Made by a program: the position numbers and the translations under genes. Below are positions 1-7,059 of a DNA stretch of 35,818 nucleotides, piece after piece. Within the stretch, counting starts at the first letter, position 1. Each line of letters begins with the position of its first letter. The notes beneath the pieces are model-generated. The model saw only the letters and a program-made list of their open reading frames with translations, had not been told where the DNA came from and did not search any database. Origin of the DNA: an uncultured Oscillibacter sp. (GTDB taxonomy: Bacteria > Bacillota > Clostridia > Oscillospirales > Oscillospiraceae); assembly GCA_910578935.1 (NCBI GenBank), contig CAJTSM010000024.1, positions 1 to 35,818 of the forward strand, written 5' to 3'.

Positions 1-19
1 GAAATAACTGATTCTGTTA

Positions 20-62
20 CCCCCCCCCCCGCCGAAAAACTACAAAATTTCTTCGGCGTTTT
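20..62 (+). terminator. C homopolymer followed by terminator-like hairpin
   Basis: A run of eleven C leads into a 7-bp stem, CGCCGAA at 30-36 pairing with TTCGGCG at 52-58, followed by TTTTC. It would end a transcript entering from the left edge. The loop of 15 nt is long and the T tract is short, so the call is weak. The C run is a spot where sequencing errors are common. Confidence 0.3.
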
Positions 63-176
63 CTTACAATTTCAAATTGGCGTTGACAGCAAGGAAAAGG
101 CGGCTTTTTCTAAGCCCGTACATAGCCGTCTGTTTTGCCGCAGGCGGCTAAATCCATGAAAGGAGGGAACCCCAAA

Positions 177-591
177 ATGGCGAAACCGAACGTGATAAGC
201 GTGGCAAATCAAAAGGGCGAAGTTGGCAAAAGCACGACCGTCTACAATCTGGGGACCGGTCTTGCGCTGGAAGGAAAAAAGTTCTCCTGCTGGACGTAGA
301 CCCCCAAGGTGATCTGACCAAGATGCTGGGCCGACGCAAGCCCCACGACCTGAAGCTGACCCTGGCTACGGTGATGAACGAGATCGTGGCGGACATCGGC
401 TGGCGGAGGTCGGCACGGCGGACAAGAGCATTTTCCAGCACGAACCCCAGGGGACGGGCGGCGAAACTGGCGGAACTGCCCACGGTGCCCTGCATCGTCC
501 GGGAGCTGACCGACGATGAAGCCATCATTATCATGGTGGACTCCCATGTTCAACGTGAAAAGATGTTGCCCTCCAGCGCGTTTTGTCTCGG
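177..591 (+). pseudogene. Degenerate parA-parB partition relic
   Basis: An ATG with an AAGGAGGG ribosome binding site opens a ParA/Soj-type ATPase. The deviant Walker A region reads NQKGEVGKSTT, where the family has NQKGGVGKSTT. After about 35 codons the frame is lost near an A-run (275-280) and hits TAG at 297-299. The ParA frame continues one base off, with LLLDVDPQGDLTKMLG followed by a segment ending VMNEIVADIGW. It then runs without a stop into a ParB-like stretch containing RAAKLAELPTVPCIVREL and an IIMVDS-QRE-LPS pattern typical of plasmid or ICE ParB proteins. So parA is frameshifted and both genes are internally deleted and fused. ParA/ParB normally segregate plasmids or integrative elements; no functional product is expected here. 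Family assignment is from recognised motifs. Confidence 0.7.
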
Positions 592-610
592 ATATTTTGT
601 AAATAAATGC

Positions 611-652
611 AAAAAGCCGGACACAGCGAATCCTTCACTGTGTCCGGTTTTG
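611..652. terminator. Rho-independent terminator-like hairpin
   Basis: A perfect 10-bp stem, CCGGACACAG at 617-626 with CTGTGTCCGG at 638-647, is flanked by an A run on the left and TTTTG on the right, so it could work in both directions. It lies just past the 3' end of the minus-strand recombinase relic and probably was its terminator. Confidence 0.55.
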
Positions 653-667
653 TTAAGAAATGTTCTG

Positions 668-1183
668 TTATGCGGCTCTAATCAGGTATAAGAGAGGCTT
701 GCTGATTACCTGCTCAACCTCCGTAAAGGAAAGGGAAACACTATCCCCGGTCTGCTGGGATAGATACTCGCCCGGCGAAGCAAAGCTGGTATTCGCCGCC
801 ACATACTTCTCCTTGGGCGGCTCCGCTGCGGCGGGCTGTGTTGTGTCCGGTCCTCCAGGGAGTTCCACCAAGCCGATGAAGTTGAAATAAACATCAACCC
901 TCTGCTTACGCTTATAGCGGCCTACACTCTCGCGCTCATCGACTACAACCTTTTCCACAAATTCGTTGAGCATGGGTGTGGTCAACTCGTCAAAACTGGT
1001 ATAGCGATCAACCAGGCCCATAAACTTGTCCACCCTGCCGGTTTGCTCCTGCATCGTTTCCAGTTCGGCGGTCAGCCTTGTCAATTCGCTTTCCAACTGC
1101 TCCCGCCCGGCCTCATAGTGCTGGGACCGCTTTAGAAACCGCTTATCGTTCAGCTTACCAGCAACGTGGTCCTCATATGCTTG
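668..1183 (-). pseudogene. C-terminal fragment of a large serine recombinase (TnpX/Tn4451 type)
   Basis: The open frame reads from a stop at 1184-1186 to a stop at 668 and encodes about 171 residues. It starts with a coiled-coil stretch (YEDHVAGKLNDKRF, then QLESELTRLTAELETMQ). It continues with LNEFVEKVVVDERE and RVDVYFNFIG, the signature of the DUF4368 C-terminal domain of clostridial large serine recombinases. The N-terminal resolvase domain with the catalytic serine and the recombinase/zinc-ribbon domains are absent, because the sequence upstream changes abruptly into the BlaI promoter region. It is therefore a relic of a Tn4451-like or ICE recombinase. The tail after the DUF4368-like part is ordinary, so the 3' end may be native. 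No start codon or ribosome binding site is visible. Confidence 0.75.
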
Positions 1184-1225
1184 CTACGTTAGCGTTCTTC
1201 ATTTCCAACATCTGCAAAAACCTGC

Positions 1226-1274
1226 TTGACAAAAAGACAACAACGTGTTATATTTTAATCATCAACATAATGTT
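1226..1274 (+). promoter_or_regulatory. Promoter and candidate operator of the blaI-blaR1-like pair
   Basis: TTGACA at 1226-1231 and TATATT at 1249-1254 are 17 bp apart, a near-consensus sigma-A promoter. Just downstream, AACAT-A-ATGTT at 1264-1274 is a perfect 5+5 dyad with the ACA/TGT ends typical of BlaI/MecI operators. Its position after the -10 suits repression by the first gene product. The operator role is inferred. Confidence 0.6.
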
Positions 1275-1296
1275 ATACATTAAGGAGGCTGAAAAC

Positions 1297-1680
1297 GTGG
1301 TACAGCAAATTTCCGATGCCGAGCTGGAAATTATGAAAATCGTATGGGGGAACCCGGAGAAGGTGACGCTGTTCCCCTATATCATGGACGGGCTGGCGGC
1401 CAAGGGCAAACCGTGTCAAAAGAATACCCTGATTGTGCTGCTGTCACGGCTGATGAACAAGGGTTTTTTGAGCGCCAGGAAAGTCGGACGCCGCAACGAA
1501 TATACCACGCTTGTTTCTGAAAAGGAATATCAGACAGCGCAGACAAAAAATTTTCTGGATAAGATTTATGAGGGAAACGCAAAAGGTCTGGTTTCCAATC
1601 TGATTTTGGGCGACCTGCTGGCAGACGAGGAGTACGAGGAATTGAAACGTCTGCTGGAGAAAGGAAAAGGGCAGCAATGA
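1297..1680 (+). CDS. BlaI/MecI/CopY-family transcriptional repressor
   Basis: A 127-residue winged-helix repressor. The N-terminus (ISDAELEIMKIVWGNPEKVT) matches the first helix of BlaI/MecI (ISxAEWEIMxxLW). It is followed by a recognition region, NTLIVLLSRLMNKGFL, and a wing around RKVGRRNEY; the C-terminal half (LADEEYEELKRLLEKGKG) is the dimerisation part that the partner protease usually cleaves. GTG is chosen as start because AAGGAGG lies 9 nt upstream; an ATG at 1270 in the same frame lacks a ribosome binding site. The stop overlaps the start of the M56 gene by ATGA, so the two are translationally coupled. It is expected to repress its own promoter until the membrane partner signals. 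The inducing signal is unknown and need not be a beta-lactam. Confidence 0.88.
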   Translation: MVQQISDAELEIMKIVWGNPEKVTLFPYIMDGLAAKGKPCQKNTLIVLLSRLMNKGFLSARKVGRRNEYTTLVSEKEYQTAQTKNFLDKIYEGNAKGLVSNLILGDLLADEEYEELKRLLEKGKGQQ

Positions 1681-3806
1681 ACGCAGTTTTGAAAATTTTC
1701 CTGTCTATGTCTGTTTCCGGCAGCTTGCTTATTTTGGCTCTGCTTTTAGGAAAACGGTTTTTGAAAGATAAAATCAGCCGGCAATGGCAGTATTACATTT
1801 GGCTGGTTGTTATTTTGCGGCTGCTGCTCCCCTTCGGTCCGGAGGTAAGCCTGATGGGAAAGGCATATCAGGCTGTCGATCAGGCAATATCCCGAGCCGC
1901 TCCTTTACCGGCGCAGCAACAGTCCCCACTAAACGCTCCGGGAGACAATTTTGCCCCCGCTGTTGAGGCGGAACAGCACAATCAAACGGTGAATAGTCCG
2001 GCAGATGATATAACAACTGCCCACCCACTTCAAGATATTGGAGTGTTGTTCATCAATCATATCTGGCTGGTGTGGCTGGTAGCCGCGCTGGGTTTGCTGA
2101 TACGAAAAATAACAATCTATCAGGGCTTTGTACGATATATCAAGGCTGGATTAACCCCGCTTTCTGATATTCAGCGGTTAGACGAACTTTCTATTGTTGC
2201 AGAGCAGTCGGGCATCAAAAAGCCGATTGAATTATGTGTTAATCCGCTGGTTTCTTCCCCGCTGTTGATTGGCTTTTTCCATCCATGTGTTGTACTGCCC
2301 AGCGCGGATATTCCCGAAAAGGATTTTCGGTGTATAGTGCTACATGAACTGACACATTACAAACGGCGGGATATATTCTACAAATGGCTGGTTCAAGTTA
2401 CCGCCTGCCTGCATTGGTTTAATCCGCTGGTTCATCTTATGAGCCGGGAAATTACCAAGGCTTGTGAATTTTCTTGTGATGAAGCCGTCCTCACTAAAAT
2501 GGGGAGCAACAACGTACAGGACTATGGGAAAACCTTGCTTGACGCTATGGCGGCAATAGGGCGATACAAGGAACATCTCGGAGCCGTCACGTTAAGCGAA
2601 AATAAACAGCTACTGAAAGAGAGGATAAACGCAATTATGGATTTTAAGAAGAAATCAACGGCGATACGCCTTTTGACGGGTGCGCTGACGCTGTGCGTGA
2701 TGTTCGGGGCGGCTTTCGTTGGCGTTTATTCTGTTGCCGCGGCAGTTGATCACACAGCAGGCAAGCCCCAGGCGGCTGTGGATCAAACGCCCGCGCAAGG
2801 GAACACAGACAGCAAGGACTATGCAGCCCAGGCGGAGCGGTATTATGAGGCCGACAGCCTGCCGCTGTTTGAAATCACGTTTCCCCGGCTGGATGAAAAT
2901 ATACAAAAGAAATGGCTTGAACAGTTCTATGCTGATGGAGACTTTGCATTTTTCTCTGTCGCTGTGCGTTGGCTTGACACAGATTCCGCTTTGCTTACCG
3001 GCTTCGCTGAAAAAGCGTATGCCGATGAAGAAATGGCGTTTTTCTCTACCTTGACGGACTGCATGGATGAGGCGGAACTGGAACTTTGGCTGGACAGGGC
3101 TTTGGAAGATGGGAACTGGGCATTTCAATCTATCCTCTTTGCCAAGCTGGACCGTGGAGAGGAATTTGACGAGCTGGAAGAACAGCAGGAAAAAGAATGG
3201 GATGAGGCGCAGGCAGCGCAATACCGGGCCGCGGGCGTGACAACGGATGGAAAGGACTATTACTACCAGGGCCAGCTTATCAACATCTTTTTAGACATAC
3301 GAGCCAACAGAGCCCTTCGCACGCTGAATATGAACCCAAAAGGAACCGTCAATATCAAAATTGTCCGTGACACGAATAATAAAATCACCGGTACTTCCTA
3401 TATGACCGAGGCGGAAGTGGTGGAACTGTTAGGGGATCTGAATGGCTTGGTTAATCAAAGCGATGTGGAAATCATCCCCGCTGTTTTTGAAACCGTAGCG
3501 GCGGGAGAAACCATCTCCCTGGGGGAATACACGTTGTCCAGCGGGGACGAAATTTTGTATGACATTTCAGCGAAAACGGGGAACAGAATGAATGTCTTTT
3601 TCGCAAAGGACGGGCAGGAAGATGTTGCCTATTGGTCAGTGAATAACCTGCGCCAGCCGGGCGAACCGCTGGAATGTATTGCGGATTTTACCGTTGGGCC
3701 TCCGGCAGCAAAGCCCGAAACCTATCAGCTGTACCTCCAGGCCCCGGACGGCGCTTTGGGAACTGTAAGGGGCAGCGTTTCGATTGTGCCGGCAGACGCA
3801 TCCTGA
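1677..3806 (+). CDS. BlaR1/MecR1-like M56 membrane metallopeptidase with repeat-bearing extracellular part
   Basis: A 709-residue membrane protein. Hydrophobic segments lie near residues 9-28, 38-56, 122-141 and 332-352. Between the third and fourth is the M56 zinc peptidase domain with HELTH at 223-227 and the typical following text YKRRDIFYKW and CEFSCDEAVL. In BlaR1 this domain cleaves the BlaI-type repressor when the extracellular domain binds antibiotic. Here the part beyond residue 352 is not a penicillin-binding sensor: no SxxK followed by KTG pattern is seen. Instead residues about 385-505 hold roughly four copies of an acidic-aromatic unit (DG-D/N-x-AF-F/Q-S...LD), and a different C-terminal domain follows. 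The ligand is therefore probably not a beta-lactam. It overlaps the repressor gene by 4 nt. Confidence 0.85.
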   Translation: MNAVLKIFLSMSVSGSLLILALLLGKRFLKDKISRQWQYYIWLVVILRLLLPFGPEVSLMGKAYQAVDQAISRAAPLPAQQQSPLNAPGDNFAPAVEAEQHNQTVNSPADDITTAHPLQDIGVLFINHIWLVWLVAALGLLIRKITIYQGFVRYIKAGLTPLSDIQRLDELSIVAEQSGIKKPIELCVNPLVSSPLLIGFFHPCVVLPSADIPEKDFRCIVLHELTHYKRRDIFYKWLVQVTACLHWFNPLVHLMSREITKACEFSCDEAVLTKMGSNNVQDYGKTLLDAMAAIGRYKEHLGAVTLSENKQLLKERINAIMDFKKKSTAIRLLTGALTLCVMFGAAFVGVYSVAAAVDHTAGKPQAAVDQTPAQGNTDSKDYAAQAERYYEADSLPLFEITFPRLDENIQKKWLEQFYADGDFAFFSVAVRWLDTDSALLTGFAEKAYADEEMAFFSTLTDCMDEAELELWLDRALEDGNWAFQSILFAKLDRGEEFDELEEQQEKEWDEAQAAQYRAAGVTTDGKDYYYQGQLINIFLDIRANRALRTLNMNPKGTVNIKIVRDTNNKITGTSYMTEAEVVELLGDLNGLVNQSDVEIIPAVFETVAAGETISLGEYTLSSGDEILYDISAKTGNRMNVFFAKDGQEDVAYWSVNNLRQPGEPLECIADFTVGPPAAKPETYQLYLQAPDGALGTVRGSVSIVPADAS

Positions 3807-3845
3807 TGATATTCAACACTTCTGCCAAGAGAGAACATTTGTCAA

Positions 3846-3876
3846 GGGGACTTTCACCCAAAAGATGAAAGACCCC
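3846..3876 (+). terminator. Hairpin downstream of the M56 gene
   Basis: An 11-bp stem with one mismatch, GGGGACTTTCA at 3846-3856 against TGAAAGACCCC at 3866-3876, lies about 40 nt past the stop codon. No T tract follows on either strand, so efficient intrinsic termination is not certain. It also lies just beyond the end of the convergent small peptide gene. Confidence 0.35.
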
Positions 3877-3898
3877 CTACAAATCGGGATTTATCACC

Positions 3899-4018
3899 TT
3901 AATACTGACGAAAGAATATAGGTACAAGCAAAACACTAATTGCTCCCAGTACACTTACAACTAATACTTTCCAAAAATCATGCTTTTCTTTTTCAGTCAT
4001 ATCAATATACCATTTCAC
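3899..4018 (-). CDS. Small single-pass membrane peptide (39 aa), unknown function
   Basis: I do not recognise this gene. A GTG start has GGAGG 9-10 nt upstream and is served by its own promoter, so it looks genuinely expressed. The product is a charged N-terminal stretch (KWYIDMTEKEKHDFWK) followed by one hydrophobic segment (VLVVSVLGAISVLLVPIFF) and a short RQY end, the layout of a one-helix membrane peptide. It stands alone between the M56 sensor gene and a structured intergenic stretch and is AT-richer than its neighbours. Possible roles include a modulator of a membrane sensor or a type I toxin; the sequence does not decide. It does not match AgrD-type precursors, because no YSTCxxL-type core or acidic recognition tail follows the helix. 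Confidence 0.55.
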   Translation of the reverse strand: MKWYIDMTEKEKHDFWKVLVVSVLGAISVLLVPIFFRQY

Positions 4019-4028
4019 ACTCGATTAA

Positions 4029-4096
4029 CCTCCATAACTCTCTATTTATTAAACTAACCCATTTTAAAATATAGCACAAAGTTAATCGGTGTTCAA
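4029..4096 (-). promoter_or_regulatory. Promoter and ribosome binding site of the 39-aa peptide gene
   Basis: On the minus strand TTGAAC (4096-4091) and TATATT (4073-4068) are separated by exactly 17 bp. Transcription would start near 4061, about 40 nt before the start codon. GGAGG at 4033-4029 is the ribosome binding site. The match to sigma-A consensus supports a real short gene. Confidence 0.6.
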
Positions 4097-4272
4097 CTCC
4101 CATTGCAGTGCGTCACCTAACTGGCTGGCAAGCAATGCCCCAGTATATACCCGGCGCAGCTTGTTGGAGGCCAACGTCCCCCCCAGCCCCCGGTGCATCG
4201 GCATAGCTCCGTCCGATGTACAAGCCGCCGGTAGCATCTGGTCCATATTGGGCAGGAAAGGAACGCCCGGTG

Positions 4273-4358
4273 GGCCTCCTTCGGAGAGCGCACGACTGCC
4301 GTAGGCAGTATCGCCACCCGCTTGCGGGTGGTGAGTAAGTGCGCTCTTCGAGAAGGCC
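4273..4358. repeat. Nested inverted repeats forming a three-way junction
   Basis: An outer 9-bp stem (AGAGCGCAC at 4285-4293 with GTGCGCTCT at 4339-4347) encloses two perfect hairpins: ACTGCC-GTA-GGCAGT (4295-4309) and CCACCCGC-TT-GCGGGTGG (4314-4331). Beyond the outer stem GGCCT (4273-4277) pairs with AGGCC (4354-4358). The fold is a symmetric cruciform or three-way junction. A 122-codon open frame crosses it on the minus strand (4082-4450) but resembles no protein I know. It may be a structured RNA, a recombination site or a piece of a mobile element. Confidence 0.5.
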
Positions 4359-4476
4359 GGCAAAGAGAACGGAGCGCCCAGGTCATCCCCGGACGCTCTC
4401 GCTTCGGTTCTCCCCTGCTGGTAAATCACCGCTCCTCCAGCCTGTGCCATTCTGCCACAAATGAACCGCAGTCAAT

Positions 4477-4516
4477 GTAATGTAGTGGCTTGGTGAAACC
4501 ACCCTTTATACATTAC
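4477..4516. repeat. Inverted repeat
   Basis: GTAATGTA at 4477-4484 is the exact reverse complement of TACATTAC at 4509-4516, with a second pairing (GTGG/CCAC) just inside. It sits in the non-coding stretch upstream of the LytTR regulator. Its role is unknown; it could be a protein binding dyad or a weak hairpin. Confidence 0.35.
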
Positions 4517-4718
4517 GTCTCAGAACAGCGGCATAATAAAAAAACGTTGTTTCGGCGGCTGGTATCTGCGCGTCCCACCAAAATACACGTAGCCTTGCGG
4601 CGGGGCATGATTAGGGCAACGGCTCTGGGGAGAAATTGAACTTTGATTAAGAACATTATGCTTGATTGAAATTTCCAACACAAAGCGGAGTTTGATTCTT
4701 TGTGCAAAATGTAGAAAT

Positions 4719-4750
4719 TGCATGAGCGGTCGAAAACGTGCATGAGCGGT
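4719..4750 (+). promoter_or_regulatory. Direct repeat, candidate LytTR regulator binding site
   Basis: TGCATGAGCGGT occurs twice, at 4719-4730 and 4739-4750, exactly 20 bp apart (about two helical turns). The second copy ends 12 bp before the -35 element of the promoter that drives the LytTR response regulator gene. LytTR activators (AgrA, ComE, VirR) bind paired direct repeats about 21 bp apart just upstream of the -35, so this is probably an autoregulatory site. Assignment to the encoded regulator is inference. Confidence 0.6.
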
Positions 4751-4762
4751 AAGGAGGCAGTA

Positions 4763-4791
4763 TTGCGCACCTTTTGGGGATAGGATAAAAT
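4763..4791 (+). promoter_or_regulatory. Promoter of the two-component/surface protein locus
   Basis: TTGCGC at 4763-4768 and TAAAAT at 4786-4791 are 17 bp apart. The -35 is weak, as expected for a promoter needing an activator bound to the direct repeat just upstream. Transcription would start near 4798 and give a structured leader of about 90 nt. Confidence 0.5.
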
Positions 4792-4808
4792 AGATTTAAA
4801 AAAGACGG

Positions 4809-4854
4809 ATGACCGCCGCACATGCAGCGGTCATGTGCGTATATACGCACATGA
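4809..4854. promoter_or_regulatory. Overlapping hairpin and 24-bp palindrome in the leader
   Basis: Positions 4831-4854 form an uninterrupted 24-bp palindrome centred on TAT|ATA with half site TCATGTGCGTAT. An upstream stem, ATGACCGC at 4809-4816 with GCGGTCAT at 4827-4834, shares bases with the left edge of the palindrome, so the two structures compete. They lie in the presumed 5' untranslated region, about 20 nt before the ribosome binding site AGAGAGGT. They could be an operator, a translational switch or both. Confidence 0.55.
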
Positions 4855-4888
4855 AACCTCCTGATAACTTTTTTAGAGAGGTAAAACT

Positions 4889-5626
4889 ATGTTGATTGCC
4901 ATTTGTGACGATGAACAGCGGGAGTTGGAGGCCATAGAAGCGGCATTGACAGCGGCGGCGGTGGAGTTGTCCGCCGATATAGAAATCGCCGCATATTCCT
5001 CCGGCGCGGCGCTGATCGAAGCCGTAGAGAGCGGATCGCAGCCCGCCCTGGCCGTTTGGGATATTTATATGGGCGAAGAAAACGGGATGAAAACGGCTGG
5101 CGTTCTGCGCGGCCTGATCCCCGGACTTCCCTGCGCGTTCCTGACCACCAGCCGGGACTTTGCCGTTGAAGCCTTTTCCCTGGACGCTCTGCACTACATT
5201 ATGAAGCCTGTGACGGTGGAAAAACTCAAAGAACTTTTGGAACGGTTTTTCACCCACGTTGAGCGCCCTCCGCGCTGCCTGACCCTGTCAGACCAGCAGG
5301 GAGAGCGGCAAGTCCCTCTGGAACAGATACGCTATTTGTTGAGCCAGGACAGAGGCATAGAGATCTATTTGCAAACCGGGCGGAAGTGGTTCCCCTGCTT
5401 GTTCCGTCAGGCGGCGGAGCGGTTAGCGGACGAAGCCGACTTTGTGCAGATTTCCCGAAGCTGCATCGTCAATCTGAATGAGGTGCTGCACCTGGGCAAC
5501 GCCGACTGCCATTTGAAAAACGGCGAGGCCCTGCCCATCAGCCGGAGGGAGCGGCAGACGGTACTGACCCGCTACAATGATTTTGCCTTCCGGGGGATGA
5601 ACCGGGCAAAGGAGGCGGGCCTGTGA
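4889..5626 (+). CDS. LytTR-family response regulator (AgrA/LytR type)
   Basis: A 245-residue two-domain regulator. The receiver domain has the acidic pair at D7-D8, the phosphoacceptor D58 (AVWDIYM), T/S in FLTTS and K106 (MKPV). The C-terminal LytTR DNA-binding domain, about residues 130-235, shows IRYLLSQDRGIEIYLQTG and the conserved FVQISRSCIVNLNEV. Such proteins bind direct repeats and activate genes for surface proteins, peptides or virulence. The ATG is preceded by AGAGAGGT. The stop codon overlaps the GTG start of the histidine kinase, so the pair is coupled. Targets probably include its own promoter and the adjacent SLH protein. No autoinducer genes (agrB/agrD) are present in the window. 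Confidence 0.92.
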   Translation: MLIAICDDEQRELEAIEAALTAAAVELSADIEIAAYSSGAALIEAVESGSQPALAVWDIYMGEENGMKTAGVLRGLIPGLPCAFLTTSRDFAVEAFSLDALHYIMKPVTVEKLKELLERFFTHVERPPRCLTLSDQQGERQVPLEQIRYLLSQDRGIEIYLQTGRKWFPCLFRQAAERLADEADFVQISRSCIVNLNEVLHLGNADCHLKNGEALPISRRERQTVLTRYNDFAFRGMNRAKEAGL

Positions 5627-6981
5627 TTAAACCTGTTTTTCTTCTTATGCGCTGGTTGCAGACGATCCCCATAGCTCTGCTGATGTTTGCCCCCTTTTCA
5701 GATTTGGAACTGCGGAGAGAACGGCGGCGCTGTCATTTATTCTCCGTGATCTATCTGATTTTTGGCTGTGCGGCGCTGGCATTGTTGAGCGCCGCTGTCA
5801 GTACGGGGGGCCAGCGGAATATTATTGCGCGGGATATAAGCCTTGCGGCGGTGCTTGCGGTCTACCTCTCCGGGTGGGCCAGCGTCCTCCGCGTCCCGAC
5901 GGTCCGAAAGTTCCTGGTAGGCGGCATGATGCTTCACTACGCCGCTATGCTCAACGCCATGAGCAACGTGTCCGCGGCGTTTGTGCTGGGTGCGGACTAT
6001 GTGACAAACGTCAATGCGGAAAGCGGGAGTTTGATGCTCTGCCTGTGTCTTTTGGCGTCAACGGTGCTGACATGGCCGCTGGTTTGGTATTTTCTCCGGC
6101 GCGTTTTGCGGGAGAGCCTGCCCGTTCTGGAGGAACGGGAGGCCAGACGGGGACTGATCTATCTATGTGTCATGTTCGTGCTTTTCTGTCTGGCAACCTA
6201 CAATCCCCACTATGAATCAATGCCGGATACGCCGCTTTTCGTTGCCGCCCTGGTAGTGACGAATATGGCTGCTTACTTTATCTTCTTCCGGGAGATCGCT
6301 ACAGTACGCAAGCAGTCGGAAACCGCCCGTGAGCTGGCGGTCTGGCAGACGCAGTACCAGCAGCTCAGCCGGAGAATGGAAGAAACCCGCCGCCTGCGCC
6401 ACGATATGCGCCACCACCTCAACACCCTGGGGGCGCTGAACGCCCAGGGCAGGCAGGGGGAAATCGCGGACTACCTCAAACAGTACGGCACCGTCTACGA
6501 CCGGCTGGAGGAACAGAAATTCAGCGGCGACCCGGTTGTGGACAGCGTGTTGGAATACTATCTGGCCCAGGCCGGAGAGGAAGGAATATCCACCCAGTGC
6601 CGGGTGTCCCTGGAGGGCGGCGGCAGCAGCATAGACGCCATGGACATGACGGTGCTGCTGGGCAACTGCCTGGAAAACGCATTGGAGGCCCTGCGGCCCC
6701 TTCCAGCCGAGGCGCGGCGGCTGTCCGTCGAGATCGCCCCCATGGGCGTCATGCTGCTGGTACGGATCGTCAACACCTGCGGCAATTTAGAGGACGGCAG
6801 GGACTTTGCCGGGTGGGAGGCGTTCCCCTCCTGCAAGGGCAAGGGACGCAAGGGCGTGGGCCTGCGGAGCGTGGCCGCTATCGCGGAAAAATACGGCGGC
6901 AGCGCACAATTCCAGCGGAAGAACGGGGAGTTTACCGCAAGGATTTCCCTGTGTATGTGCTGTCAGAATGACATTGGATAG
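5623..6981 (+). CDS. GHKL-family sensor histidine kinase (AgrC-like)
   Basis: A 452-residue membrane kinase. About six hydrophobic segments fall within residues 1-225 (around 5-24, 40-58, 72-92, 98-124, 136-160, 177-192 and 204-222), forming an integral-membrane sensor rather than a large extracellular domain. The dimerisation/phosphoacceptor region holds RLRHDMRHHLNTL with H260. The GHKL ATPase domain has the N box GNCLENALEAL (N348 and N352) and a G box KGRKGVGLRSV near 415-424. The GTG start overlaps the preceding stop (GTGA) and follows GGAGGCG. It should phosphorylate the LytTR regulator encoded before it. The signal is unknown; the topology resembles peptide-sensing AgrC kinases. Confidence 0.9.
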   Translation: MIKPVFLLMRWLQTIPIALLMFAPFSDLELRRERRRCHLFSVIYLIFGCAALALLSAAVSTGGQRNIIARDISLAAVLAVYLSGWASVLRVPTVRKFLVGGMMLHYAAMLNAMSNVSAAFVLGADYVTNVNAESGSLMLCLCLLASTVLTWPLVWYFLRRVLRESLPVLEEREARRGLIYLCVMFVLFCLATYNPHYESMPDTPLFVAALVVTNMAAYFIFFREIATVRKQSETARELAVWQTQYQQLSRRMEETRRLRHDMRHHLNTLGALNAQGRQGEIADYLKQYGTVYDRLEEQKFSGDPVVDSVLEYYLAQAGEEGISTQCRVSLEGGGSSIDAMDMTVLLGNCLENALEALRPLPAEARRLSVEIAPMGVMLLVRIVNTCGNLEDGRDFAGWEAFPSCKGKGRKGVGLRSVAAIAEKYGGSAQFQRKNGEFTARISLCMCCQNDIG

Positions 6982-7059
6982 AGGGACTTGCCCCCTATCC
7001 CGCGGGGAGAACCCCTGCGGGGTGACACTTCCTGTCCTACTTCTCTCACGGAGGTTTTG

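Noticed and set aside
4082..4450. 122-codon minus-strand frame
   Set aside because: Its centre is the three-way-junction inverted repeat and the product has no recognisable fold. There is no good ribosome binding site. The structure explains the stretch better, although a decayed mobile-element gene is not excluded.
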